Assembly: GCA_964011275.1 (NCBI GenBank)
Contig: CAXGOB010000011.1
Span: forward strand, 18,175-82,174
Direction: 5' to 3'
Source of the DNA: UBA7328 sp002471345
GTDB taxonomy: Bacteria > Bacteroidota > Bacteroidia > Chitinophagales > Saprospiraceae
DNA length: 64,000 bases
Positions 16,776-26,706 of this stretch are shown piece by piece (within the stretch, counting starts at the first letter, position 1; every line of letters starts with the position of its first letter). Both the position numbers and the translations under genes were made by a program. Under the pieces are notes generated by a model. The model saw only the letters and a list, made by a program, of their open reading frames with translations. It did no database searches and was not told where the DNA came from.

Positions 16776-17429
16776 CTATGGACTAAGCCTAACAATGTCC
16801 CAACTTTCTTTTCCATTCTTTTGATCATATCTAAATCTATCATGAAGCCTACTCCTTCTACCTTGCCAGAATTCTACTTGAGATGGCTTTATTAAAAACC
16901 CACCCCAAAAAGGTGGTTTGGGAAGAAAGTCAGTATCTCTATACTGATTCTGAAGTTGTTCTACTTTGGATTCAATCTGAACTCTGTCCTGAATAATTTT
17001 GCTTTGGGCTGAAGCCCATGCTCCTATTTGGCTGGCCTTGGGCCTGGATTGAAAATAAGTAGTTGCTGTATCTTTATCCACTTCTATTGCATGACCATTT
17101 ACCCTTACTTGACGCTCCATCTCCAGCCATAAGAAAGTCAAGGAAACGTTCTTGTTTTTATAAATATGTTGTGCTTTATCACTTTCAAGATTAGTGTAGA
17201 AGATAATACCATCTTGGGTCAGATCTTTCATTAAGACTGTTCGCCCTGAAGGTATACCATTTTCATCCACTGTACTTAATGTCATAACATTAGCTTCTTT
17301 GATACCAGAAGCTACAGCAGCATCGAACCATACTCTAAATTGATTAATAGGATGAGCAAGAAGGTCAGAACGCTCTAATGTCCCTTTATCATAATTTTCT
17401 CTCATCTCATGAATATGGTCCCGATTCAT
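16776..17429 (-). CDS. pdxH: Pyridoxamine 5'-phosphate oxidase
   Basis: PdxH (217 residues) is an FMN-dependent enzyme that makes pyridoxal 5'-phosphate from PNP or PMP. Family signatures include an N-terminal MRENY, FDAAVASG, ESDKAQHI, AWASAQSKII and the C-terminal VEFWQGRRSRLHDRF with DIVRLSP as the end. It lies 7 bp after the RND gene on the same strand, so it may be transcribed as its last member, although no functional link is known. Confidence 0.95.
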   Translation of the reverse strand: MNRDHIHEMRENYDKGTLERSDLLAHPINQFRVWFDAAVASGIKEANVMTLSTVDENGIPSGRTVLMKDLTQDGIIFYTNLESDKAQHIYKNKNVSLTFLWLEMERQVRVNGHAIEVDKDTATTYFQSRPKASQIGAWASAQSKIIQDRVQIESKVEQLQNQYRDTDFLPKPPFWGGFLIKPSQVEFWQGRRSRLHDRFRYDQKNGKESWDIVRLSP

Positions 17430-17436
17430 ATGTTAT

Positions 17437-20400
17437 TCATTCTTGATTAGAAGATACTGCTATTTTTACATCTTCTGTATGACTTCCTCTTCTTTCAATT
17501 ATATTTTTCAAATGATAAGCCAGCCAATACATCACAGGCACAATAACTAATGTCAAAAAGGTAGCAAAGGTCAATCCGTAAATTATCGTCCAGGCTAATG
17601 GGCCCCAAATGGCAGTATTGTCGCCGCCAATAAATATCTGAGGATCTAAGGCAGTTATCAAGGTTAAAAAGTTCATGTTAAACCCAATAGCTAAGGGTAT
17701 CAAACCTAAAACTGTTGTAATGGCAGTAAGTAGAACAGGCCTTAGCCTTTTTGCCCCTCCTTCAAGTATGGCTAGTTTAACATCATCTTTTCTCATTTTG
17801 AGCATGTGGTTTACCCCTTTGTTTTCTCGGTTCCTTTCTATTAACAAGTTGATATAGTCTACTAATACAATAGCATTATTCACTACGACACCTGCTAATG
17901 AAATGAGTCCCACACCCGCAAATACTACAGAGATAGCCTTACCGGTGATCACATAACCTAAAAAGACACCTATCGTGCTAAAGAAGACGGAAAGAATAAT
18001 AATAAATGGAGAATACAGAGAATTGAATTGAGCTACAAGAATGATGAATATGGCAAAGATGGCCACGGCAAAAGCATTCATTAGAAATGCCATATCCTCG
18101 GCTTGTTGCTCCTGTTCTCCTGTGAAATCATATTTAATATTTCTATCAAAGTTGTATCTGCTTAAATAGTCCTTCACTTCATTCACAATCTCATTAGCAT
18201 TTGCACCTTCTCTTACATTAGAAAATACCGTAATTACCTGTTCTTGATTTCTACGTTTTACTGAACTAAATGTTGATTTATATGTATAATCAGCTACAGC
18301 AGAAATAGGAACTTGTACAATGTCTCCTCTCCGAGCCTGATCTCTAAATGTGATCTTTTGATCCATGAGGTCATCTATATTATTTTTATATCGATCAGAT
18401 AACCTTAACATAATTGGGTACTCATCTTCTCCGACCTTGAATTGTGAAATTTCTTTACCAAAAACAGCAGTTCGAATTGTACTTGCAATTTGTGCAGTGC
18501 TTAATCCATACCTTCTTGCCGCTTTTCTATCAATATTTACTTCTAATTCAGGTTTTCCCAATTTCACATCAGCTTGAAGTCTTTCAATACCTGCTATTCC
18601 TTGATTATTGAGGTCAGTAATCAGATTATTGGCTACAATTACAAGCTCTTCCATCTCAGCACCAGCAAGCTCTATGTTTATTGGTGGGCCAGTAGGAGGT
18701 CCTTGATTGTCCTGTGCGACTACTATCTGAGCTCCAACTATTTTATTTAAACTGCTTCTCAATTGTTCCATTATATCCGCAGTAGAAATTTCTCCTCTAT
18801 CCTTAAAATCAACAAATGAAACTGTGATTCTGGCTTTGTGTGGAGTTGCTCCTGGTTCTGGAAAATTCATGGGATCTGATGTCTCTTCTCCTATTTGAGT
18901 AAGAACTTCTTCTACAACATGCTTATTTGGTTCTAAGGTTTTGTCCACAATATCTTCGATGTTTCTGCACAGCTTATTTGTGGCTTCTATGTCAGAACCT
19001 AGTGGAAGATCCACAAAAATATTTACATAGGTAGGGTCTGAACTTGGGAAGAATATAATTTTAGGTGACTTGACAGTAAGCAAGAAAATAGCAAAAGCCA
19101 TCAATCCGAACGTACCGAAAAAGAACAAAAGAGGCTTCTTGCCACTGAGAGCAAAATTTAGAAACCTCTTATAGTGTTTTTCTAAATACGGAAGAAAAGT
19201 TTCTTGGAAATAAATAGAAGCAAATCTCAAGACAAAAAAGTTAACCAGAATAATAACTCCGATAAATACACCTAGGTTTCTTACCCACTCATGGCTCGTT
19301 ATCTGCCCTATTATTCCAATTACTAAAAATGCTACAGCTAAAATTATATTTGTCTTAGCTCTCTTTTTCCAATCGGATCCAATGTATTGATTGCTTCCAA
19401 GTTTCATCATTTTTGATGTAAGCACAGGATTTATCACTAGAGCTACTACTAATGAAGAACAAAGCACGGCAATCAAAGTGATGGGGAAATATTTCATGAA
19501 TTTACCCATTACACCGGGCCAAAAAGCCATAGGTAAAAATGCAGCTAATGTTGTAATAGTTGATGCAATAATGGGCATTGCAACCTCACCAGCACCAAAT
19601 CGAGCAGATTCAGAAAGTGAATGTCCTTCTTGGAGATATCGATAGATATTTTCAACTACAACAATGGCGTTATCTACCAAAAGTCCAAGAGCTAATATTA
19701 AAGCAAAAAGGAGAACAATATTGATCACAAAACCCAACAGATACATGATCAGAATACCCATTAGCATAGATAAAGGAATAGCAATACCAACAAAAAGTGA
19801 ATTTCTCAAACCTAAGAAAAACAGGAGAACAAAAATTACCAATAACACCCCGGAAATGATGCTGTTTTCTAGATTAGATACTTCATTTCGAGTCTGTACA
19901 GACTGATCATTAAATATCTTAATGGTTAGATTTTCTGGCAGAACTTTCTTTTGTTCCTCTAGTATGTTAAATATTTTTGTGGACGCAGAAAGTAAATTTT
20001 CATTTGCTCTTTTTACTATATCTAAAGAGATTACCGGAGCTCCATCTGATCTTGCATAACTGGTCCTTTCTTCGTACAAGAAATTTACTTTAGCTATATC
20101 CTTTAGATAAATTGGTCTTTCTAACTCACTTTTGATGACCATGTCCTCCATCTCCTCTGCTGACTGAAATTCTCCAATGATTCGAATAGATCTTCTGAAG
20201 TCGTTTTGTACTAACTCTCCTGCTGACATTGACATGTTTTCTCTAGCCACTGCATCCTCTATATCCATAAATGAAATCTGAAGAGATTGCATTTTATATA
20301 AATCAACATCGATTTTCATCTCTCTTTCCAATGATCCCTTGATATCCACTTTGTTGATCTCTGAGATATCTTCTATCCTATCTTCCAAGTCCTCTGCATA

Positions 20401-20895
20401 AGTTCTTAACTCATCCATGCTAAAGTCTCCAGATAGATTAATCACCATGATTGGAGCGTCAGAAAAACTGGCTTCTTTTACAAAAGGATCCTGATCTAAA
20501 TCATCAGGTAATTCAGATTTGGCTTTATCAATAGCATCTTTTACTTTCTGCACAGCCAAATCTAGATTTACATCTGAATCGAATTCAACCACCACGAATG
20601 ATAAATCTTGAATTGAATTGGACGTAATATCTTTTACAGCAGATTCCGCTGCTAATTCTTTTTCTATTGGTCTAGTGACTAAGTTCTCTATTTCTGCTGC
20701 CGAGTTTCCAAAGTATGGTGTTGTGATAAATACTGTTGGTAATGCAGCATCAGGATATAGCTGTTTAGGCATGTTTTGATATCCTACTAACCCAAACCCT
20801 AAAATCATAAATGCCAATAGAAATACACTAGTACCATTCCTTACAGCCCCAGAAGTCAGTCCAAAAGTTCGGTGGTCTTTGTTTGTATTATTCAT
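17437..20895 (-). CDS. RND family efflux transporter, inner membrane permease (AcrB/MexB-like)
   Basis: This 1152-residue pump subunit has the RND layout of two six-helix halves, each followed by a large periplasmic loop. Motifs include NSIQD near residue 88, GLLVDNAIVVVENI in TM4, and SLAGVVVNNAIVLVDYI in the second half. The family is usually about 1030-1060 residues; the excess is partly an insertion after TM6 (residues about 500-560) with two hydrophobic stretches (NIILAVAFLVIGIIG, LGVFIGVIILVNFFVL). It should use proton-motive force to expel drugs, dyes or lipophilic compounds. It overlaps the adaptor gene by 8 bp. Confidence 0.92.
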   Translation of the reverse strand: MNNTNKDHRTFGLTSGAVRNGTSVFLLAFMILGFGLVGYQNMPKQLYPDAALPTVFITTPYFGNSAAEIENLVTRPIEKELAAESAVKDITSNSIQDLSFVVVEFDSDVNLDLAVQKVKDAIDKAKSELPDDLDQDPFVKEASFSDAPIMVINLSGDFSMDELRTYAEDLEDRIEDISEINKVDIKGSLEREMKIDVDLYKMQSLQISFMDIEDAVARENMSMSAGELVQNDFRRSIRIIGEFQSAEEMEDMVIKSELERPIYLKDIAKVNFLYEERTSYARSDGAPVISLDIVKRANENLLSASTKIFNILEEQKKVLPENLTIKIFNDQSVQTRNEVSNLENSIISGVLLVIFVLLFFLGLRNSLFVGIAIPLSMLMGILIMYLLGFVINIVLLFALILALGLLVDNAIVVVENIYRYLQEGHSLSESARFGAGEVAMPIIASTITTLAAFLPMAFWPGVMGKFMKYFPITLIAVLCSSLVVALVINPVLTSKMMKLGSNQYIGSDWKKRAKTNIILAVAFLVIGIIGQITSHEWVRNLGVFIGVIILVNFFVLRFASIYFQETFLPYLEKHYKRFLNFALSGKKPLLFFFGTFGLMAFAIFLLTVKSPKIIFFPSSDPTYVNIFVDLPLGSDIEATNKLCRNIEDIVDKTLEPNKHVVEEVLTQIGEETSDPMNFPEPGATPHKARITVSFVDFKDRGEISTADIMEQLRSSLNKIVGAQIVVAQDNQGPPTGPPINIELAGAEMEELVIVANNLITDLNNQGIAGIERLQADVKLGKPELEVNIDRKAARRYGLSTAQIASTIRTAVFGKEISQFKVGEDEYPIMLRLSDRYKNNIDDLMDQKITFRDQARRGDIVQVPISAVADYTYKSTFSSVKRRNQEQVITVFSNVREGANANEIVNEVKDYLSRYNFDRNIKYDFTGEQEQQAEDMAFLMNAFAVAIFAIFIILVAQFNSLYSPFIIILSVFFSTIGVFLGYVITGKAISVVFAGVGLISLAGVVVNNAIVLVDYINLLIERNRENKGVNHMLKMRKDDVKLAILEGGAKRLRPVLLTAITTVLGLIPLAIGFNMNFLTLITALDPQIFIGGDNTAIWGPLAWTIIYGLTFATFLTLVIVPVMYWLAYHLKNIIERRGSHTEDVKIAVSSNQE

Positions 20896-22057
20896 TTACA
20901 ACTGCCTTTTCAATAATGATCTCAATACCTTCCATATTACTTACTAATCTTGCTCCGTCTTTGATCAAAATATCATCGAGATTAAGACCAGTCTCTATCA
21001 TGGCGACTCCTTGATAAACATCTCCTACTTGGATTTGGGTTTTGATAGCCTTCTGTTCTCCACCTACATCAGATGCCATCATTATGAACGAATTGTTGTT
21101 TACATCTTGCTGAATGATTTCTAATGGAATGGTGATTACATTATCAATAGTCTTTTCTATGATCTGTAGTTCTGCAAGTAGGTTTGGTTTGAGAAGCCCT
21201 TTAGTATTAGCTATATCTACTTCAAATTTTAAAGTTCTGTTAGCTGGATCTATACTTCTCCCCAAAAGAGATACTTTACCTTTCTGGGTAATATCAAGTG
21301 ATGGGAAATGAACATCTACTATCATACCTTTTTTGAGAATTGATAGATATCTTTCGGGTAGATCTACTGCCACTTTTACATCTCTTGTGTTAAGCACTTG
21401 AACTATTGGCATGCCAGGACTTGCTAATTCTCCTTGTTTGAGAAACTCTATATCCACCACTCCAGAAATTGGTGCATATACATTGCCTTTTGTCAATTGT
21501 AAATTGATCAGTTCCAATGACTTTTCTAATCTTTCTACGTTGTTTTTAGATTCTAGATACTGAATCTCTGAACCTATATTTTGTGCCCATAACTTACTTC
21601 GTCTATTGAATATATCTCTTGCTAATTCCAAATTGGTGATAACATCATTTTTTTGAGTATGGAAAGTCTCCATATCTAAGGTGGCAATCAATGAACCTGT
21701 TTTTACGAAATCACCTTCTTTTACCTTTAGTTGTGTTATTCTTCCTGGTATCTCAGAGACAGCATTTGCTGTCTTGTCCGCAATCACTATTCCATCCAGA
21801 TTTATAAATTTTGTAAATGAAGAAGACGAAACTGGCATAGTAGTAACGATCTTCTTCTTTTTCTCAAGCGAAGGATCATTTTTCACTAAATCCGAAGTCA
21901 ATTCAGCGATTTCTATCTCTAGTTTTCTGAGTTCTTTTTTCTTGTTATCCAGCAGTGCTCTTTTCCCATCTATAGTTGTAGGGTTTTCATTGAGTTCTGT
22001 ACTTTGATTACAAGAAATCAACAGTGCTAGGAGTATTATGATGAATGTATATTTCAT
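20888..22057 (-). CDS. RND efflux periplasmic adaptor (HlyD/MFP family)
   Basis: The adaptor (389 residues) has a lipobox leader (ALLISC, Cys16), a short coiled region (residues about 35-55), the lipoyl halves (KVKEGDFVKTGSLIATLD and GNVYAPISGVVDIEF), an alpha hairpin between them and a beta-barrel and membrane-proximal domain. It links the pump at 17437-20895 to the TolC channel. It lies 16 bp after the tolC-like gene and overlaps the pump gene start. Confidence 0.93.
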   Translation of the reverse strand: MKYTFIIILLALLISCNQSTELNENPTTIDGKRALLDNKKKELRKLEIEIAELTSDLVKNDPSLEKKKKIVTTMPVSSSSFTKFINLDGIVIADKTANAVSEIPGRITQLKVKEGDFVKTGSLIATLDMETFHTQKNDVITNLELARDIFNRRSKLWAQNIGSEIQYLESKNNVERLEKSLELINLQLTKGNVYAPISGVVDIEFLKQGELASPGMPIVQVLNTRDVKVAVDLPERYLSILKKGMIVDVHFPSLDITQKGKVSLLGRSIDPANRTLKFEVDIANTKGLLKPNLLAELQIIEKTIDNVITIPLEIIQQDVNNNSFIMMASDVGGEQKAIKTQIQVGDVYQGVAMIETGLNLDDILIKDGARLVSNMEGIEIIIEKAVVNE

Positions 22058-22073
22058 GTGTGTATTTTCTCTT

Positions 22074-23480
22074 TTACTTTTTGTTTATTTCTCCAGTAGC
22101 AATATCCAGAGCAGATTGGGCGACTAGGATATCATACATGGCATTTGTGTGATTAGCCTGAGCATCATATAATCCTGATTCTGCTTGGGTTAGTTCTAGA
22201 CTTGAACCAACTCCATTAGTGTATTTGATTTGAGTAGTATCAAATATTTTTTGACTCAAATTCAAAGTCCTTTTAGCGCTTTCAAGATTTGTTTTTGCAT
22301 TTATCAACTCTGTACGGGCATTAAAAACCTGAAGGATTAGAGCTCTATTAAATTCAGCTAGTTCGATTTCTCTTTTTTCTAAGACTATTTTCTTTCTCTC
22401 AATTTTGGCTCTTGTGTCTCCGCCATCATAGATGGGAATATTTGCCCTTAATCCTACTACTCCATTAGGAAGCCATCCTGACTCATTACTATTAAAAAGC
22501 CCATCTCTTTGAAGATTTTCTTCTAAAGATGCACTTGCATACACACTTGGTAGATAACCTGTTTTTATTCTTTTAAGATCCCATTTGTCTAACTCTATGG
22601 CGTCTTTTAGAAGTACATGCTCGGGCCTTTTTGATAGATCAATTTCTTCTTTTAGATCTATATTTTGGAGTAATATGATATCCACATCATTCTCTAGGTT
22701 TTCTATGATTTCAATAGGATCTCCTAGTGGGAATGCCATTTGATATTTCAATACATTTTTAGATACTTCAAGCAGCCTATCCAGTTTCAATCTTTCACTA
22801 GTGAGTAATTCTTTTGATAAGAGTAACCTATCCACATCCAGAGCTTCAGCAAAGCCATTTTCATAAAGGGCAGATGTTTCAAGAAGTAATTTTTCGACAT
22901 TATTGATATTGTTATCAATTGTCTTCATATTTTTTTGAGTGACTATGACATTGTTAAAAGCATTAGTGACATTAGTTTTGACCTGCTGAGCGGAGAGTAT
23001 TTTTTGCTTCTTGGCCAAATCCATGAACATTTTTCCAACTTTTAGGCCTTTTATGTAATTGCCATTGAAAACAAAAACACTCATGTTTAGTCCTGTTGTA
23101 ACTTGATGCCTTCGGGTAAATGCAGCCTCTACAGTGGTAGGGCTATCTCCTCCGAATCCCTGAAGTTCTGGAGCTAGACTGGTCTGATTTAATACACCCA
23201 CGAGAATGGGAGAAATGAAATCTTCAATCACTACTTTGGGCCTGATGTAGCTATAATTATATCTGGTCTCCAATGTTATTTTTGGCAGTCCGATCGCTAA
23301 TCCTTCTTTATATGCCCATTCAGCATCCAGGCCCTCTAAATCTGCTGTTCTCATTGATACATGAGACTCGAGAGCATAGTTAATGGCATCATTTAATGTA
23401 AACTCAGATTGACCAGTCAGAGATGAAAAATTTATCATCATGACGACTATCAGTCCTATCCAATTCTTCTCATTCTTCAT
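22074..23480 (-). CDS. TolC family outer membrane efflux protein
   Basis: This 468-residue outer membrane channel protein has a signal peptide (NWIGLIVVMMINFSSLTGQ) and the two OEP repeats. Marks of the family are FTLNDAINYALES at the mature N-terminus, the alpha-helical NARTELINAKTNLESAKRTLN and NGVGSSLELTQAESGLYDAQ near the C-terminus. The ATG at 23480 is preferred because it sits one base after the tetR stop; the ORF could begin at 23495 in overlap with tetR. Confidence 0.92.
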   Translation of the reverse strand: MKNEKNWIGLIVVMMINFSSLTGQSEFTLNDAINYALESHVSMRTADLEGLDAEWAYKEGLAIGLPKITLETRYNYSYIRPKVVIEDFISPILVGVLNQTSLAPELQGFGGDSPTTVEAAFTRRHQVTTGLNMSVFVFNGNYIKGLKVGKMFMDLAKKQKILSAQQVKTNVTNAFNNVIVTQKNMKTIDNNINNVEKLLLETSALYENGFAEALDVDRLLLSKELLTSERLKLDRLLEVSKNVLKYQMAFPLGDPIEIIENLENDVDIILLQNIDLKEEIDLSKRPEHVLLKDAIELDKWDLKRIKTGYLPSVYASASLEENLQRDGLFNSNESGWLPNGVVGLRANIPIYDGGDTRAKIERKKIVLEKREIELAEFNRALILQVFNARTELINAKTNLESAKRTLNLSQKIFDTTQIKYTNGVGSSLELTQAESGLYDAQANHTNAMYDILVAQSALDIATGEINKK

Positions 23481-23481
23481 T

Positions 23482-24081
23482 TTAAAACAATTCATAATTC
23501 TTCAAATGTGCTTTGCCATCTTCTGATAATATGCCATGTAGATGATAGAGGAGATGCTCTCTCATAAGTTCATCAGGTTTATAATCAGAAATAGAAAAGT
23601 TTGATTCATCCACGATAAACCATGATTTTTCTCTAAACAGTTTAGTTATGATAGTTGGATTGATTTCAGGTCGATAATAGCCTTCATTAATACCTTTCTC
23701 AATATTGTTGATTAGAATACTTCCAAACTCTTCATCTCCAAATTGTTTTATTCTCTTCCAAACACTTTGATAGTATTTTTTAAGATCATGAACAATTGTG
23801 GGTTTCATGTTTCTCAGAGTATGTACTCTATGTTGCCCAATTTGGATCATCTCATGAATTGCATCATTGGCATTTGACGCAATTTCATTTATAAGTTGTC
23901 TTTCTAAGTGGAGGAAAAGTTCTATGGATTGTGAAACAAGGTCTTCCTTGTTTTCTACTGTCTGGTAAAGTGTTTTTTTGGAGATACCCAAAATGGATGA
24001 AATATCATCCATACTTACAGATTTTACACCCAAACGCATAAATTCAGCAGTACAAGCCTGTAATATCCTTTCTTTTTCCAT
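23482..24081 (-). CDS. TetR/AcrR family regulator of the RND operon
   Basis: This 199-residue protein has an N-terminal HTH (residues about 10-55; MDDISSILGISKKTLYQTVENKEDLV) and a TetR_C ligand domain. It is the first gene of tetR-tolC-hlyD-acrB, the usual arrangement of a local repressor that responds to pump substrates. A perfect 8-bp-arm palindrome at 24134-24150, 53 bp upstream, is a good operator candidate. Confidence 0.9.
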   Translation of the reverse strand: MEKERILQACTAEFMRLGVKSVSMDDISSILGISKKTLYQTVENKEDLVSQSIELFLHLERQLINEIASNANDAIHEMIQIGQHRVHTLRNMKPTIVHDLKKYYQSVWKRIKQFGDEEFGSILINNIEKGINEGYYRPEINPTIITKLFREKSWFIVDESNFSISDYKPDELMREHLLYHLHGILSEDGKAHLKNYELF

Positions 24082-24133
24082 GATCGCGAAACAAAATTAT
24101 GGATAAGAAACGAAGGAAACTATGAAAAGGTTT

Positions 24134-24150
24134 AAAGTTTCTGAAACTTT
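24134..24150. promoter_or_regulatory. Palindromic operator candidate for the TetR regulator
   Basis: AAAGTTTC-T-GAAACTTT is a perfect palindrome with 8-bp arms about one base. It lies between the tetR-tolC-hlyD-acrB operon and the cytochrome c gene, 53 bp upstream of the tetR start. A TetR dimer site of 15-20 bp is expected here; binding is inference. Confidence 0.55.
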
Positions 24151-24286
24151 CGACAAATTCTGACTTTTGAACGATAAAATCAGATGTCTAATTAATATAG
24201 TGTCAACATAAATCAAATCTAACTACCACATAAGTTCCATAATCTGATTAGATTTGAAAGCATTAATAGAAGTGATTAAAATAAGG

Positions 24287-24622
24287 ATGAAAAAAATACT
24301 GATACTTGCCATTATAGCTTCCATTGGAATTATGTTCAGTTGTGGTGGAGAAGATAAAAAATCAAGCAAACCTGCTACTTCAAAACCTAAAAAGAAGAAA
24401 GTAGATGGAGCTAAAATCTACAAAATGAACTGTGTTATTTGTCATGGTGCTGATGGTAAATTAGGTATAAATGGAGCTAAGCCCTTACCAGAATCTGTCC
24501 TTTCTAATGATGAAAAAATAGTTGTTGTAAAAAAAGGTCAAGGGGTAATGACTCCATTTGAGTCGATTCTTACAGAGGAACAGATCACGGCTGTAGTAGA
24601 ATACACCAACTCACTTAAATAA
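24287..24622 (+). CDS. Small c-type cytochrome lipoprotein
   Basis: This 111-residue lipoprotein has a leader ending IGIMFSC (Cys19), a Lys/Ser-rich linker and one heme-binding motif CVICH (Cys49, Cys52, His53), followed by a likely axial Met in GQGVMTPF. It is anchored to the envelope and would carry one electron; partners are not shown. I use the ATG at 24287; one at 24254 would add 11 polar residues before the leader. It starts a + strand cluster with anmK and an epimerase (gap 6 bp to anmK). Confidence 0.88.
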   Translation: MKKILILAIIASIGIMFSCGGEDKKSSKPATSKPKKKKVDGAKIYKMNCVICHGADGKLGINGAKPLPESVLSNDEKIVVVKKGQGVMTPFESILTEEQITAVVEYTNSLK

Positions 24623-24628
24623 ACTTTA

Positions 24629-25708
24629 ATGAATAAGCCTGGACTCACTATATGTGGTGTGATGTCTGGCAGTTCAATGGATGGTCTAGATATGGCCATT
24701 TGCTCTTTTGATCAAAACCAGAATGGATCTGTCACTTGGGAGATAAAAAAGGCTTCCACATCTGAATTTCCTGAACAATTGATCACTGACCTGCTTTCTT
24801 GTTATGAATCTTCATCATCTTTTATTTTTTCAGTAGAGCAAAGATTTTCTGACTTTTGTGTGGATTCACTACGAAGTTTTATCGGTACTGAGAACTTGGA
24901 TTATATTGGCTTTCATGGGCACACCATTTTTCATGAACCCCAAGATGGATTTACCACTCAAATTGGAAATGCCCATCATATTGCTCAGAGCTTAGAAATT
25001 CCTGTTGTTGCTCAATTTAGAAATAAGGATGTTGCATTAGGAGGTCAAGGAGCACCGTTAGCCCCTATTGTTGAACAATATCTTTTTTCTGATTACAAAG
25101 CATTTCTTAATCTTGGCGGGATAGCTAATCTTAGCGTTCATAATAATGCTAATGTTAAAGCATTTGATATTACGGCGTGTAATCAACCCTTAAATCATCT
25201 CTCTTCTTATTTCAATAAAAAATTCGATGACAATGGAAAAATTGCATCAAGTGGAAGGATAGATGAAGGTTTGTCAGAAAAACTTAGTCTTCTTGAATTT
25301 CTAAAGCTAAAAGCTCCTAAATCTCTTTCAAATACATGGGTGCAAAATGAATTCATTCCAATTTTGGAAAACTACGATTGCCCCGTTGAAGATAAGATGG
25401 CTACTGTTGTAGATCATATTGCTTTGCAAATAGCTGATTCCTGTAAATTGATACAACAAGGTGAGTCGATATTAGTCAGCGGAGGAGGGGTTCATAATGG
25501 ATATATGATTGATCAAATTCAGAAAAAATTAGTACATCGCAGTATCTTTATAGAGAAGCCAATTGATTTGATATCAGAATTTAAGGAGTCATTACTCATG
25601 GGATTAATGGCATATTTAAGAGTCAATGAAATACCAAATTGTTTAGCTAGTGTCACAGGGGCTTTAAGAGACAGTTGCAATGGAATCATTTACCGATCTG
25701 ATTTATGA
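24629..25708 (+). CDS. anmK: Anhydro-N-acetylmuramic acid kinase
   Basis: AnmK (359 residues) phosphorylates 1,6-anhydro-MurNAc from cell wall turnover to MurNAc-6-phosphate. Signatures are the N-terminal GVMSGSSMDGLDMAIC, the FHGHTIFHEP loop and ASSGRIDEG. The usual GPGN stretch is replaced by DITACNQPLN, as I recall for short Bacteroidota homologues. It overlaps the next gene by 4 bp (ATGA), so the two are translationally coupled. Confidence 0.92.
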   Translation: MNKPGLTICGVMSGSSMDGLDMAICSFDQNQNGSVTWEIKKASTSEFPEQLITDLLSCYESSSSFIFSVEQRFSDFCVDSLRSFIGTENLDYIGFHGHTIFHEPQDGFTTQIGNAHHIAQSLEIPVVAQFRNKDVALGGQGAPLAPIVEQYLFSDYKAFLNLGGIANLSVHNNANVKAFDITACNQPLNHLSSYFNKKFDDNGKIASSGRIDEGLSEKLSLLEFLKLKAPKSLSNTWVQNEFIPILENYDCPVEDKMATVVDHIALQIADSCKLIQQGESILVSGGGVHNGYMIDQIQKKLVHRSIFIEKPIDLISEFKESLLMGLMAYLRVNEIPNCLASVTGALRDSCNGIIYRSDL

Positions 25709-26706
25709 AGGTTTTTGTCACAGGAGGTACGGGGTTTATTGGATCTTATGTATTACAAGCAATAAGAGAAGCAGGTTATCGGGATATTATAGCTGGTAAA
25801 AGAAAGTCGAGTAGAACTGAATTAGTAAAAGACATTGAAGGGATTACCTGGATAGAGTGTGACCTTTTTGATGTCATGCAGATGGAAGAAATTATTTCAG
25901 GCTGTGATACGATCATACACATTGCTGGTTCAGTATCTTTTTCTCCTTGGAGGAAGGATCAAATATTTAAAACTAATGTGGATGCTACTGCCAATCTTGT
26001 AAATATTGCATTAGATCTAAATGTCAAAAGATTTATTCATTTTTCCTCAGTATCAGCATTTGGGATTTCATCCAAAAAAATAGATGAATCAAAAGCCTGG
26101 ACTGAAAACAAATCCAAGTTGTACTATTCTTTTTCTAAATATCAGGGAGAAAAGGAGGCTTGGAGAGGGTTTGCAGAAGGCCTCAATTTGTCAATCATAA
26201 ACCCATCTTTTACAATAGGGGGAGGATTTTGGAATGATGGACCTATGAGCATGATTTCTAAAATAGATAAAGGACTTAACTTTTACCCTTCTGGCACTAA
26301 CGGATGCGTGGATGTTAGAGACATTGCAGAACTGTGTCTCATTTTGATGAAAAGAGAGGATATGTCAGGACAAAAATTTATATGCAGTGGGCATAATATT
26401 TCTCATTTTGATCTTATGAAAAAAATGTGTGATGAATTAGAAAAGCCCCATCCTACAAAAGCAATCAAAGGATTATTCGGGAACTTGGCTTGGAGAGGAG
26501 CTTCTTTAGCTGCAAGGATTCAAGGAAAGGAGACATTGCTTTCTAAAGAAGCCTATATCATATCTTCTACTAATCTTAGTTATGATAATTCCAAAAGTGA
26601 AAAACAATTAGATATGAATTATAGATCTCTTGAAGAGACCATAAAAGAGACTATAGCATGTTATGTGAAAAGTAAGAAAGATAGAAGAGACTATGGTATT
26701 CTATAA
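25705..26706 (+). CDS. NAD-dependent epimerase/dehydratase (extended SDR)
   Basis: The 333-residue protein has the nucleotide-binding TGGTGFIGS motif, a Ser in HFSSVSAFG and a YSFSKYQGEKEA active site, the YxxxK pair of extended SDRs. It resembles dihydroflavonol reductase-like or epimerase proteins; the substrate is unknown. Coupled to anmK by a 4-bp overlap. Its stop overlaps the 3' end of the convergent DUF1080 gene by 6 bp. Confidence 0.88.
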   Translation: MKVFVTGGTGFIGSYVLQAIREAGYRDIIAGKRKSSRTELVKDIEGITWIECDLFDVMQMEEIISGCDTIIHIAGSVSFSPWRKDQIFKTNVDATANLVNIALDLNVKRFIHFSSVSAFGISSKKIDESKAWTENKSKLYYSFSKYQGEKEAWRGFAEGLNLSIINPSFTIGGGFWNDGPMSMISKIDKGLNFYPSGTNGCVDVRDIAELCLILMKREDMSGQKFICSGHNISHFDLMKKMCDELEKPHPTKAIKGLFGNLAWRGASLAARIQGKETLLSKEAYIISSTNLSYDNSKSEKQLDMNYRSLEETIKETIACYVKSKKDRRDYGIL

